Shown one piece after another: positions 11,381 through 22,230 of a stretch of DNA of 37,219 bases. Source of the DNA: a virus; the IMG/VR virus record IMGVR_UViG_3300025840_000095, positions 1 to 37,219 of that record, one strand, 5' to 3'. Both the position numbers and the translations under genes were made by a program. The notes under the pieces were generated by a model, which had not been told where the DNA came from, made no database searches, and was given only the letters and a program-made list of their open reading frames with translations. Every line of letters begins with the position of its first letter. The first letter of the stretch is position 1.

Positions 11381-14300
11381 TTCTTCTCCTCCCGCAACGC
11401 CCCAAGGATAGGGTCGAGGGCGAGCTTGGCTCGAGGGTAGACGCCTCCGACGAGCGCGTTGGCTCCGAGCAGGGCATCGATGGGCGGGCGGTCTCCGGTC
11501 AGCCCACCGTAGATCTTGCTGACGGCGCTTTGAGTAAAGCCCAGGCCGGGGGCGGTGGTTGCCAGTCGACGAATCGATCCCTGGCCGAGCAGCATCTCAT
11601 GCGCCGCCGCACCTGGGAGACCCGCCGTCGAACCGAAGAACTCGCTAATGGCTTTCTCGCTCAAACGCTCAGAGTCGGCCTCGGAAATCTCACCTTTCAT
11701 CCCCATCCGCACGATCGACGACAAATACGAGAGCGGAAGCTGGTGCCCGGCCATGCGGATTAAGCGGGTGAGGCCCAGGTGCATGAGCGATGCGTCTCCG
11801 GTGCGAGCCAGTACTTTCGGCCCGTCGATAAGCAAAGGCCGGAACACGTCTTTGTGGAACTGAATGCCGGCCTGCACCATGAAGGAGCGGAACTGAAGGG
11901 CAATCGACCCGACCGAGGTCCGCAGCACGTTTGCGATCTCTCCCGGTTGCGTGCGGTAGTGGAACCGACCGACAAGAGTCTGCACGGCGTCGAGCAGATC
12001 TCTCTCGGGGAGTAGATCGATGGTGTCTCCCTCGAAGACGTGCGAGACGCGGCGCTGCCACATATCTCGCAAACGCCTCCACGCCTCTTCGCCTGCAAGC
12101 GTATCGTCAAATATCTCGCTGGCGTACTTCAGCATTGCCGCGTTGGGCTTCGTCCCCTTGCCCGCCTCGCGAGCCAAAGAATGTACCGTGCCAATTGCGG
12201 TGGTCGACGAGATCCGTCGAGCGAACGAGTCAGCCTCCGTCGCCATGTACGTCGGGTGCAGCTTCGACATGGCGTGAGCAAACCCCCGGGTGCCCAGGAC
12301 TTGCTTCTGAAGTCCTCTGTTCTCGGCAAGCTGAAGCAGGACTCCAAGCCCACTCTCCGCAGCGCCCGAAGCATCTGAGACTCGAGCGCCCAGGTAGTCG
12401 GTGTAGGCCGGTAGGAGCTTGCCACCGATCGCCATCGCACTGGGCCCGTCGAGCCCGTAGGCGGTCGCCTTCGCAATCTCAGCGGCCTGAAGCGGAGCGT
12501 TGGCCGTCAACATAGTGTTTTGGAAAAACTGCCGAACAGCCTTCGTGCCGCGCCGTCCCAGTCCGGCTTCGGGCGCAAACAGTTCGCGTGCCACAGTTTG
12601 AATCGCAAGGTGCTCCTGAGTGAGCCCTCGCTCCGCAGTGTGACCGAGCGCCTGCACGATCATTTTGGGCGCAGTGCTTTTGCCGGCGGTGCCGCCACCG
12701 AGCGCGACCTGTTCTACTACGTCGCTGCCGAACGCAGCCGCGTTGGCAATCAGGGCGTCGTCTCGACCGTTGACCGACGCTACGATCTTCTCCAGGTTTG
12801 GCTCGTAGAACTCGTTGGGGAGAAGCGGATTCCCGGCCTCGTCGTAGAGCCTCGACTGCTGCGTGAGCCCCTTCACCCGAGTCGGAGCCCCAGCCATCGC
12901 GGCCTTGAACTGTTTTATTTGGGCCGAGGGCATCCCCTTCTGGAGCAACCAATCGACGTGCCTCTGGTACTCTGGGGTGCCTTCTGCCTTGTCGATCAAC
13001 TCGAGCAGCACTTCTCGGAAGTCCTTGCGGATGATGCTCGGGACGTAGTCTGGCTGTGCGGTGAAATCTACAACTTCACCGGACAGAGTCGTTTGCTTGA
13101 CTCCGGCTGCGCGTTTCAGTTCGGCAACCTCGGACATCATCGCATCGTGATGCAATTTGACCCGGTAGAGTTCCGGGAACTCTGCCCCGACCTCGGCGGG
13201 GGTGCGCCCCATGATCCCGTAACCAGAGTCGATCAGCTTCTTCTCTTGGGTCTGCCGCCACGCTTTCAGAGCCTTTCCTTTGAGCCCCTTGGGTGCGCTG
13301 GATTCCAGAGCCCGATTGAATTGCGGGCCGAAGTAGGTCTGAGGGTAGACGATGTCCATCCTCGAGCGGATCAGGTTGGAACTTAGAAGTTGCCGACCGA
13401 TCATGCGCGATAGTTGGTCGTCCGAGTTCATCAAAACCCTGATTGGCCTGAACAGTTGCGACGGCAGAATATTCTTCGCAAGCTCAAGCCCGTCGAGCGC
13501 AAAGCCCATCCCCTCGCTTGCGCCCGTCATCTGCCCCAGGCCGGGGCCTTCTGGGCCCGCAAGGCTCGGTCCGCGACTTAGCAATTCCTGAATTGCATCG
13601 CGCCGGGCTGCGGTGTCTTCGATGATTCCCCCCATCGACCGGGTCAAGGCTCCGGTAGTCGAGGTTTTCTCGAGCACCTTCCGCGCCGCAGCTTCTCCCT
13701 TCATCATGCTGCCGACGCCTCGCATGAGCTGTCCCGCGCCGCGAGCGACGTAGGGGAACGCCGCGTCCATGATAATATCGGTCGGCGTATGTACGTTGGT
13801 CCTCTGGTATTCGGCCATGTCGGTGTCGTCGCCGAAGATGGCGTCGAAGACGTTGGGCAGATCGTCGTACCAGTTCGCCGTCTCCCGAAATGCAGCGCCG
13901 CCCAGGAGGTTTGCGCCGAGGAACGTCAGCGCAGCCGGGATTGAGGCAGGCGCGGATCCTGCCGCTGCGGTAGCGAGCGCCCCCGTGCCGAGTGCTGCGG
14001 CCAGCCCCGCGCCCAGGCCACCCCAGGTGTTCGGCCCGGCCTTGTCCCCGTACTGAAACGCAACGATCGCGTCGGCAATGTCCGCAGGGACTTCCCGGCT
14101 CTGCAAATAGACCTTGGCGTAGCTTTGGTTCTTCTTGTGCTTTTGCAGTTCGGGCGGGCCTGCAAGCCACGTTTCGACGCCTTGCCGCACCTCCGTCAGC
14201 CGCTCGGGGCCAAAGCCCAGCTTCTTTGTGAGAGCCAGAAATTCGTCGTCTGGCGGTGCTGCTTGTGGTGCGGCCAGTCCTGCCGCTAGCTGCCCAAGCG

Positions 14301-14508
14301 TCGGCAGGGTCTCAGACATCTGCTCAAGCGTCGGCAGTGGCGCAGACATTTGCTCGAGCGCCGGCAGTCCCGCAGAGATCTCTTCAAGCGACGGCAGCCC
14401 CTGGTCAGGTAGCGGTGGCGGCTTCGGCCGTGGACCGACCGCCTGCGGGACCGCTGGCCCAACCGGCTGCGGCAGTAGCGCAGCCAGATTTTGCGGGAGA
14501 GAGACCAT
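11377..14508 (-). CDS. Large internal virion (ejection) protein, 1043 residues
   Basis: The largest gene in the window. The N terminus is Pro-rich with four 10-residue repeats (LPSLEEISAG type), followed by an Ala/Gly-rich hydrophobic segment (about 150-200) and a long mixed helical body. By size, position (after the other virion proteins, before lysis) and composition it corresponds to the large ejection proteins of podoviruses that leave the capsid with the DNA. I see no lytic transglycosylase or other catalytic motif. It is also possible that it carries a phage polyvalent-type domain. It follows a 455- and an 832-residue internal protein, as a three-gene ejection set. Confidence 0.65.
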   Translation of the reverse strand: MVSLPQNLAALLPQPVGPAVPQAVGPRPKPPPLPDQGLPSLEEISAGLPALEQMSAPLPTLEQMSETLPTLGQLAAGLAAPQAAPPDDEFLALTKKLGFGPERLTEVRQGVETWLAGPPELQKHKKNQSYAKVYLQSREVPADIADAIVAFQYGDKAGPNTWGGLGAGLAAALGTGALATAAAGSAPASIPAALTFLGANLLGGAAFRETANWYDDLPNVFDAIFGDDTDMAEYQRTNVHTPTDIIMDAAFPYVARGAGQLMRGVGSMMKGEAAARKVLEKTSTTGALTRSMGGIIEDTAARRDAIQELLSRGPSLAGPEGPGLGQMTGASEGMGFALDGLELAKNILPSQLFRPIRVLMNSDDQLSRMIGRQLLSSNLIRSRMDIVYPQTYFGPQFNRALESSAPKGLKGKALKAWRQTQEKKLIDSGYGIMGRTPAEVGAEFPELYRVKLHHDAMMSEVAELKRAAGVKQTTLSGEVVDFTAQPDYVPSIIRKDFREVLLELIDKAEGTPEYQRHVDWLLQKGMPSAQIKQFKAAMAGAPTRVKGLTQQSRLYDEAGNPLLPNEFYEPNLEKIVASVNGRDDALIANAAAFGSDVVEQVALGGGTAGKSTAPKMIVQALGHTAERGLTQEHLAIQTVARELFAPEAGLGRRGTKAVRQFFQNTMLTANAPLQAAEIAKATAYGLDGPSAMAIGGKLLPAYTDYLGARVSDASGAAESGLGVLLQLAENRGLQKQVLGTRGFAHAMSKLHPTYMATEADSFARRISSTTAIGTVHSLAREAGKGTKPNAAMLKYASEIFDDTLAGEEAWRRLRDMWQRRVSHVFEGDTIDLLPERDLLDAVQTLVGRFHYRTQPGEIANVLRTSVGSIALQFRSFMVQAGIQFHKDVFRPLLIDGPKVLARTGDASLMHLGLTRLIRMAGHQLPLSYLSSIVRMGMKGEISEADSERLSEKAISEFFGSTAGLPGAAAHEMLLGQGSIRRLATTAPGLGFTQSAVSKIYGGLTGDRPPIDALLGANALVGGVYPRAKLALDPILGALREEKK
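14281..14400 (-). repeat. Four 30-base tandem repeats inside the large ejection gene
   Basis: Successive 30-base units (core AAGCGTCGGCAG on the plus strand at 14296, 14326, 14356 and 14386) encode 10-residue units of the form LP(S/A/T)LEQMS. They diverge by a few bases each and could expand or contract by slippage. Confidence 0.75.
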
Positions 14509-14510
14509 AA

Positions 14511-17009
14511 CTAGCGACGGGCGGCGTTCTCAAACTGCATTGCAGGTGACTGCTGGCCGAAGGTGAACGAGGGTGGGGTGTCGAACCCCGAATGCCATGA
14601 TGACTTTGAGCCGGGGTCGATAGTGATGTCTGAGCCAAGTGCTTTTAGCGCCGCATTGGCCGCGCCGGCGAGTTCGGGGGTGACCCCCTCGCCTTTTGCT
14701 TGAGCGTCTAGGATCCGATCGAGGAGCCCCCTCGCGACTAGTTTAGTTTGCTCTTTGCCGGGGGCTGGGCGGTTCACGATTTCGTTAGCAAGCTCCAACT
14801 CGTCAGTTTTTTGTCTACGCTCCGCTAGGCTTCTCATGTTCGCGATGTTCTCCGTCTCGGCTTCGAGTTTCGCTGTCTCTGCTGCGGATTTCTCTGCGCC
14901 CATCATAAATTTCAGCATTTCGATCTGCTGCTCGTTCTGGCTGTTTTGCTGGGTTTGCCGGGCTTTGTTTGCCAGACCTTGTTTTGCGAGCAACCCTTGG
15001 ATCAGATTCGGATCGATCCCGTACTGATTGGCCTTGGCGAAGGCGTTCTGGAGCGCGTTCGTGTATTCGTCTGCTTCGGAAACTCCGCTGCCCACATACG
15101 CCTCGTAGGCTTTCGGGAAGTTCTGCTCCAACCAAGAGCCGATCGGCCTCGCCGCACCGCCCTGTCCCACCGCAACGCTTGGCTGCGGCTCAGCCGCGCC
15201 CACTGCGCGGTACAGCATCTGCTCAAACTCAGCCTGCTGTTCGGGCGACATCATCTCCAGAATTGCATTGGCCTTGATCTGAGAATTCCGAACCTCGCCG
15301 GGGATGCGAGCTAGTTGCGCCTGATGGTTCGCTCGCGCCTGGGACAGCGGATGCCCCATAACGTCCTGCAACGGCTGGAGCAGCGTCGAGTCGATAAGGT
15401 TCAGCCCGACCCGGACGGGAAGTCCCAAGACTTCTTTCAGGGCTGACAACGTCGTGTCCAGGTACGGCATGGGTCCGGCAGAGGACTGCGTGTCGATGCC
15501 GTAGGCAGGCGAGTCGTTGTTCTGAGCCTGCTGTACGACGTTACCAAACACGCTTTGGAGCGCACTTGCTTCGCCCTCGCCATGAGAGGACTTCGCCGAT
15601 GGGCCGTCCTCAAACGGGCGATTCATTTCGAGGTCAAACGAACTGTACGGGTCGAGGACTGCGTTGGCGAAATCGCTGACCGTCTTGGTCATCCTCTCCG
15701 GCGCTTCCGGGTCGCGGATCATCGGCAACGAGTCGCCGATAGCTTTGGCCTGCTCCATCGTGCTCGGACTGGGCAACTCAAGGCTCATCGAGAATTTCCC
15801 TAGCGGCGAGTCGGAAGAGACAGAGTCGAGTGCCGGGTTTTCGTTGCGGATCAGAGGCTCGAACATGGCGCGGTTTGTCGGCATCTCCGTCATGGGGGTG
15901 AAGGCCCCCGTCCCGCGCAGTTCGTCCAGCGACGTGCCGCCAACCATGAACGGCCCACTGGAGGTAGACTCAATCGCGTCTAGCAGCGAAGAGATCGGAT
16001 TGAACGAGGGCTTTTGCCCCTGAATCCCGGCTGCGTATTGCGTGAGCGAGGTTGGGTATTGCTGGGGAGGGCGATTGTATGTCCCTGTCAGTTCGCGCAG
16101 GAAGTCGTTTAGATTGTCCTCTCCGGTGCTGATAAAATTGCCAATGTCATCGAAGATGCTGGGCGGTTTTTCTCTACGCTGTTGCGCGATCAACTGACCA
16201 AGCTGAGTAAGGTTGCTTTGTGGCATCGGAGAGTCCTCGTCGAGGAAGGCAGTACTTGAATAACCGACTTCTTCCCCATCGGTGTCTACCCCGAGGTAGT
16301 CGACGAAGCGCAGAAATCTGTTAGTCGAATCTTCTGCCGCCCATTTCGAGTCGGCAAGGTTAGCGACAACTTTGCGAAGGTCGAGGTCGTCCTCGTTGTA
16401 GGCTTTGAGCGTCTTGACAAACTTTTTCTTGATCTTGGCTTTCCCAAGCTGGAAGAACATCGCACTAAAAGCGGCTCGGGCTTCACCCGGGAGGTCATCC
16501 CAATGCTTGCTCAACACCTCCTTTGCTGCGGCAGAAAATGTGGGTAGATCTTCCTCTAGCCACTTTTCTGAAAGCTCCTGCGACACGGGATCGCCCACTT
16601 GCCATTTTCGCGACTTGCCTGTTGCCGGGTCTATCCAGTCAACCTCTTCCCCTTCGGCGTTGAGCGTTGTGCGTGTTTGGCCCTGAAGCAGGTGCCCAAC
16701 GCCTCCAGTGAGTTTTCCTACCGAGTCGTTGTAGGCTTTGTAAACGGGCCGCTCTTTTGTGTAAGTGGCGTGCCGGTATTCCTTGCTGGTGCCACCCTCC
16801 TCCTGGCGCACAATCCGACGGTAGAGGTCTTTCCAGTTTTCCTCCGTCACGCCCGAAGTGTCGAAGATGGCGTAGTCAGGCTCTGCGTAGTCCAAATGGA
16901 AGCGGTCTGGTGCGTACTCGCCGCTTTCGTTCGGCTGCTGGTTCAGCGCCCCCCGCGCAAGCCTACGAGTGGCCGCGCCGAGCTTGAGCATTTTCTTGCT
17001 CTGACCCAC
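14511..17009 (-). CDS. Internal virion protein with an N-terminal lysozyme-like (GH24) domain
   Basis: An 832-residue protein. Residues about 55-240 look like a T4-type lysozyme: RIVRQEEGG with Glu70 or Glu71, AYNDSVGKLTGGVGHLL (92-108), then AAFSAMFFQLGKAKIKKKF and a final SKWAAEDSTNRFLRFVDYLG. The remaining 590 residues are a disordered and helical body (Gln/Ala-rich after 600) ending FENAARR. It would be ejected and cut peptidoglycan locally to open a path for DNA. The start is GTG 17009, overlapping the upstream stop. It is the second of three ejection-type proteins. Confidence 0.75.
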   Translation of the reverse strand: MGQSKKMLKLGAATRRLARGALNQQPNESGEYAPDRFHLDYAEPDYAIFDTSGVTEENWKDLYRRIVRQEEGGTSKEYRHATYTKERPVYKAYNDSVGKLTGGVGHLLQGQTRTTLNAEGEEVDWIDPATGKSRKWQVGDPVSQELSEKWLEEDLPTFSAAAKEVLSKHWDDLPGEARAAFSAMFFQLGKAKIKKKFVKTLKAYNEDDLDLRKVVANLADSKWAAEDSTNRFLRFVDYLGVDTDGEEVGYSSTAFLDEDSPMPQSNLTQLGQLIAQQRREKPPSIFDDIGNFISTGEDNLNDFLRELTGTYNRPPQQYPTSLTQYAAGIQGQKPSFNPISSLLDAIESTSSGPFMVGGTSLDELRGTGAFTPMTEMPTNRAMFEPLIRNENPALDSVSSDSPLGKFSMSLELPSPSTMEQAKAIGDSLPMIRDPEAPERMTKTVSDFANAVLDPYSSFDLEMNRPFEDGPSAKSSHGEGEASALQSVFGNVVQQAQNNDSPAYGIDTQSSAGPMPYLDTTLSALKEVLGLPVRVGLNLIDSTLLQPLQDVMGHPLSQARANHQAQLARIPGEVRNSQIKANAILEMMSPEQQAEFEQMLYRAVGAAEPQPSVAVGQGGAARPIGSWLEQNFPKAYEAYVGSGVSEADEYTNALQNAFAKANQYGIDPNLIQGLLAKQGLANKARQTQQNSQNEQQIEMLKFMMGAEKSAAETAKLEAETENIANMRSLAERRQKTDELELANEIVNRPAPGKEQTKLVARGLLDRILDAQAKGEGVTPELAGAANAALKALGSDITIDPGSKSSWHSGFDTPPSFTFGQQSPAMQFENAARR

Positions 17010-18376
17010 TAGACAAATCTCCGTCGCCCGGGCAGTGAGCTCATAGAGGCTGCGCGACCGTACGGGTCAGTGGGTGTGGGCATGGGTTGCTGCGGCGTGA
17101 GGGCGCGAGTGACCGGCCCTTGGGCCAGAATGCCCGCCCCTTGGACCCCCGTGCGAAACGCGGTGTCTGAGGCGAACTGCCTCATCCCGGCGCGTAGCGC
17201 ATTCTGTTCCAAGGCTTGCTGCGACCCGAACTGCGGCGCGACCGGCGGAGCTCCAGGGGTGAGCGGGTCGGAAGCTGGGCGCGTATTCTGGGCGAGGTCG
17301 CCCAAGAGCGTCGACCCATATCCCGCCGCAGAGCTTGCCAGGCTGCCGACCGCCCCCACCGCCGCTCCCCTCCCGGGGCGTTGCGGATCGGTGATCGCGC
17401 CCATGCCCGCACGGGCCGCAAGCTGCCGAGCCTGATTCCCGAACTCTCCCGACATCGCGTACCGCGCAGTGTCGAGGATCCCTCCGGCTGCTGGCGCAAT
17501 CGACGGGGCGGGCATCGACGGCATGGGGAGCCCACCGGACGCAGCATCGAACGCGCCGCTGTACACGCTTTTGTAGGCACTCTGGTACGGCCCGCGAATC
17601 GGAGCAGACAAGACTCCGTATATGTCCTTGCCGAACGGGACGCTGTCGGCAACTTCCAGCGCAACGTCGTCAAACGCCTTCACTTGGGATACGACGTTCT
17701 CAAAGAGCGACGGTGGCTGCGCAACCGGCTGCGCCGCCGCCATCCCAGTAGCCTGCGCGGTCGCAGACGCGGCTCCTTCCGCTACGGCTGGCGCTCCTCC
17801 GGCGGCCCCTGCTGTAGCGGAAGCCCCCTCGCCACCGAGAAGCCCAGAGAGGGTGCTGGAAAGCTCCTTGGATGCCTCTACTGCTGGGCGATTGATAGTC
17901 TCTGCGAGCCCCCGAGAAACCTTGGCGTAATCTGCAGGGGTCGTGACAAACTCCCCCACCTTCGTGCCGACAGACTCGCCGACTGTGCCGATCAGGTCTG
18001 TCCCGGTCTTTGCGACCTCTTCTCCGACCTCCACGGCCACGTCGCCCGCGGTCGTAGCGGCTTGCTTCGCAACCTCGGCCCCAGCTTGCGCTCCGGCCTT
18101 GCTGGCCTCGACAGCGGCGGACGTTCCGGCAGCCAAGCCCAGTCCGCCCAGAACCGACGAGCCAGCCGCAACCCCCCAGTTGCCACCTTCCGTAGCGGTC
18201 TCGACCAAAGGGCCGACCACCGGAACGCTGTCGATCGTGATATCTTTCAGAAACCCCAGCGGGTCTTCCCAGGGATAGTCGCCCTTCGCCACATTGACGA
18301 GAGTTTTGATCCCTGCCGTTCCGACGGTGCCGACGGCTGCCGCAAGGAGGAATGCGGTGAGCAACTCACTCTCCAT
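17009..18376 (-). CDS. Ala/Gly-rich internal virion protein, 455 residues
   Basis: Starts MESELLTAFLLAAAVGTVG, a hydrophobic N-terminal helix, then long Ala/Val/Gly heptad-like helices (EVAKQAATTAGDVAVEVGEEV), Pro/Gly-rich spacers and a basic end (GRRRFV). The composition, with membrane-active amphipathic helices and low sequence specificity, is that of podovirus ejection proteins such as the gp14/gp7 type. It lies directly upstream of the lysozyme-domain protein. The gene overlaps the GNAT gene by 11 bases. Assignment rests on position and composition. Confidence 0.6.
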   Translation of the reverse strand: MESELLTAFLLAAAVGTVGTAGIKTLVNVAKGDYPWEDPLGFLKDITIDSVPVVGPLVETATEGGNWGVAAGSSVLGGLGLAAGTSAAVEASKAGAQAGAEVAKQAATTAGDVAVEVGEEVAKTGTDLIGTVGESVGTKVGEFVTTPADYAKVSRGLAETINRPAVEASKELSSTLSGLLGGEGASATAGAAGGAPAVAEGAASATAQATGMAAAQPVAQPPSLFENVVSQVKAFDDVALEVADSVPFGKDIYGVLSAPIRGPYQSAYKSVYSGAFDAASGGLPMPSMPAPSIAPAAGGILDTARYAMSGEFGNQARQLAARAGMGAITDPQRPGRGAAVGAVGSLASSAAGYGSTLLGDLAQNTRPASDPLTPGAPPVAPQFGSQQALEQNALRAGMRQFASDTAFRTGVQGAGILAQGPVTRALTPQQPMPTPTDPYGRAASMSSLPGRRRFV

Positions 18377-18818
18377 CGGACCTCCGGTCGCCCAGGTGGC
18401 GTGTCATCTCGAGCCCGGTTACTTCAAACCCGGCCTCGACAAGAAGTTTCATGCTTCCGGTGTTCGCGGTGCTGACCGACGCAAGGACGGTCTCAGCCCC
18501 GAGCGCGGTGAAATAGCGCAGCGCCGCATCGTAGAGCTTTGCTCCGATCCCTTGCCGTTGGTGGTCTGGGTCAACGAAGGTTCCCGCTGCCATGACCCAT
18601 CGGCGGTTGCCCGGGAACGGCACCCAGCAGCAGACCCCGACCACTTCATCTCCAACCGTCGCCAGCAAAAGGTGCTCGTTCTGCGCGATTGCGCCGCACG
18701 CGAGCGCCACGGTCGCTTCCTCGCGCATCTTCTGGTCGGCAGGCATGAGGTCGAAGGCGGATCGAATGAGATCCGTTACCGCTGCCACATCTGCCAAGAC
18801 TGCGGGCCGAATCTCCAT
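18366..18818 (-). CDS. GNAT family N-acetyltransferase
   Basis: A 150-residue protein (MEIRPAVLADVAAVTDLIRSAF...) with the GNAT layout: motif C/D strand LLATVGDEVVGVCCWVP, motif A GTFVDPDHQRQGIGAKLY, which binds acetyl-CoA, and motif B AETVLASVSTANTGSMKLL followed by GFEVTG. It should acetylate a small molecule or protein amine. Its location between structural genes is unusual; the acceptor may be a virion or host protein. ATG 18818 shares a TGATG junction with the upstream gene. Confidence 0.88.
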   Translation of the reverse strand: MEIRPAVLADVAAVTDLIRSAFDLMPADQKMREEATVALACGAIAQNEHLLLATVGDEVVGVCCWVPFPGNRRWVMAAGTFVDPDHQRQGIGAKLYDAALRYFTALGAETVLASVSTANTGSMKLLVEAGFEVTGLEMTRHLGDRRSDGE

Positions 18819-20674
18819 CACGCTGAGTTGTAGATTGGATAGGTCGGCTGAGGCACCGCGCCACCGCCCATCATGTTTCCAAACATCTGAGCACCCATGT
18901 TTAGGCCGGCTTGCGCGAAGGGGCTCGGGCCCGGACTGGCAGGCCGATAACCGCCGCTGGTGGTGCCGGTGCCCATTGTCATCAGGTACTGGAGGGGGAG
19001 CATCGCCATGTTCTGCATATTCTGTTGACGAGCGCGTTCCAGGTCGAAGTCCATGCCAGCGAACATTCCCATCTGATTAAGCTGTTGCTGGCGCTCTGCG
19101 TTGCCAAGACCGTAAAGCTGCATCAACTGATTTGTCGCGTTCTGCCGGCTTGCCATCTCGGCTTGAATTGCGTTTAGCTGGTTTTGCTGTCCGCCCAGGT
19201 GGTAGTTGATCCTCTGACCCATTGCATTTGCAGTCAGGTTTCCGAATTCGTTCAACCCCTGCGCACTTAGGTTGGCTTGGCTCAACGCACCCTGGAGCCC
19301 CTGCCCGGCGGCTTGACCGAGCGCCCCCCGCGTTGCGTCGAAGCTCGCCAACTGAGCCTGTGCGTCCAAGCCCCGACCCGTGTCGGCAAACTGCTGGAGG
19401 GTGCGGTACTTGTCTCGGTTCGCTTGCCCCATGATCTCCTGAGCGAGCGAGCCTTGCAGCATCTGATTTGCGCCAGACCGTCCAAGCCCAGCCATCTCCA
19501 TCTGCGCTTGAAGTTCGGGAGATTGGAGGGCGAGGGTTTTCTGCGCTTCGGCGTTGATGCTGTTGAGCAGGGTCTTCTCGTAGCGGTTGTTTAGCTTGCC
19601 CATGCTTTGGACAAGACCTTCGCCTGCGCGTTCGGTGCCGGAAAGTAAGCTGTCGTTCACGTCGGTGACGTTGTCTGTCAGTTCGTTTCCGACGCCGATG
19701 TACTGGTTGACGACGTTCCCGTCTGTGTCGGGGTCCAGAAAATCTCCGTAAACTAGGTCTATGGCGGTTTGGGCCTCGGTCCCAGTGAACTCGTCGAAAT
19801 TGCCCTGATCGTCCCGGGCAGCGATTTGAGCGCCCTGCCCGTTAATCCGATCCATGAGTCTGGCGTAGGGGTCACTCCCGTAGCCAAACTGCTCGGTAAA
19901 TCCGAGCCCCAGCGCACCCTCGGCGTTTTGTCCCAAAACCTTCTGCCGAGCGATGTCCTGAAGGATTCGATGGTCGGCGGTGTACCCGGGCAGACCGCCA
20001 CGGTTCTGACCATACGGGTCCATCATGGACGCCATCATATTCCTCATCATCGAGAAGGGATCTTCCCCGAAGAGCCCCTCCGCAGCCATGTGAGTTCCTG
20101 AAGGATTGACCCCCAAAATCAAACTCATAAGAAACCGCTGGTTCTGAGCGGTCACGTCCTCGGGGTCGTAATATTGATTGTCGCCCATTACCCCCTTAGC
20201 CTCGGGGTCAAGATCGATAATGGGTGGTCCGCTTAAGTTCTGCGGTTGGGCCGCTGTGGCAGTGGGCGGCAAACCATCAGTACGAGCCAAGTACGGTTGC
20301 GGATCCGCACTATACTGCCCCATCGGTGGACCACCCATCGGCCCCATCGGTCCCATCGGCCCCATCGGTCCCATCGGCGGTCCACCCATCGGACCCATCG
20401 GACCCATCGGCGGTCCACCCATCGGACCCATCGGACCCATCGGACCCATCGGACCCATCGGTCCCATCGGTCCCATCGGCGGTCCGCCCATCGGCCCCAT
20501 TGGCCCCATCGGCGGTCCGCCCATCGGCCCCATCGGTCCCATTGGGGGCCCACCCATCGGCCCCATCGGTCCTGGTCCCATTGGCGGCCCCATCGGCGGC
20601 GCAGCCATCGGCGGTCCCATCGGCCCCTGCGGGCTCATGGGCGGTGCAGCTTGCGGTTGATAGGGAAAAGCCAT
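18818..20674 (-). CDS. Virion-operon protein with a collagen-like GPM repeat N terminus
   Basis: A 618-residue protein. Residues about 15-118 are built of GPM triplets and GGPPM breaks, a collagen-like pattern in which Gly occupies every third position for several stretches. From about 130 it becomes a normal sequence (NQYYDPEDVTAQNQRFL) and ends in a Gln/Ala-rich helical domain (QMEMAGLGRSGANQM, NQLMQLYGLGNAERQQQ) with a Ser/Gly/Pro tail. It lies with two other low-complexity proteins between the tail-tube genes and the ejection genes, so a tail-associated or fibre-linking role fits, but this is inference. No enzyme motif is visible. Confidence 0.7.
   Translation of the reverse strand: MAFPYQPQAAPPMSPQGPMGPPMAAPPMGPPMGPGPMGPMGGPPMGPMGPMGGPPMGPMGPMGGPPMGPMGPMGPMGPMGPMGPMGGPPMGPMGPMGGPPMGPMGPMGPMGPMGGPPMGQYSADPQPYLARTDGLPPTATAAQPQNLSGPPIIDLDPEAKGVMGDNQYYDPEDVTAQNQRFLMSLILGVNPSGTHMAAEGLFGEDPFSMMRNMMASMMDPYGQNRGGLPGYTADHRILQDIARQKVLGQNAEGALGLGFTEQFGYGSDPYARLMDRINGQGAQIAARDDQGNFDEFTGTEAQTAIDLVYGDFLDPDTDGNVVNQYIGVGNELTDNVTDVNDSLLSGTERAGEGLVQSMGKLNNRYEKTLLNSINAEAQKTLALQSPELQAQMEMAGLGRSGANQMLQGSLAQEIMGQANRDKYRTLQQFADTGRGLDAQAQLASFDATRGALGQAAGQGLQGALSQANLSAQGLNEFGNLTANAMGQRINYHLGGQQNQLNAIQAEMASRQNATNQLMQLYGLGNAERQQQLNQMGMFAGMDFDLERARQQNMQNMAMLPLQYLMTMGTGTTSGGYRPASPGPSPFAQAGLNMGAQMFGNMMGGGAVPQPTYPIYNSA
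20318..20640 (-). repeat. Nine-base repeat array encoding collagen-like triplets
   Basis: About 35 copies of CCCATCGGN (plus strand) or CCGATGGGN (coding strand) with occasional GGTCCACCC spacers. The coding strand gives Pro-Met-Gly. The opposite strand also reads as a Pro-Ile-Gly collagen-like frame because the unit is nearly symmetric. Such an array is prone to slippage. Confidence 0.85.
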
Positions 20675-20679
20675 CAGGG

Positions 20680-22218
<1,539 letters not shown>

Positions 22219-22230
22219 TTCTTGTCGCTC

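Noticed and set aside
12520-13386. 288-residue plus-strand frame inside the large ejection gene
   Set aside because: Antisense shadow of a long, coherent gene; no family resemblance.
17216-18475. 419-residue plus-strand frame opposite the Ala-rich virion protein
   Set aside because: Caused by Ala/Gly codons read in antisense; the sense frame is coupled to neighbours at both ends.
20318-20640. CRISPR-like array
   Set aside because: Repeat unit is nine bases with no spacers; it is a coding repeat.
20178-20660. Antisense PIG-repeat frame as a gene
   Set aside because: It mirrors the sense GPM repeats, has no ribosome site and lies fully inside the sense gene.
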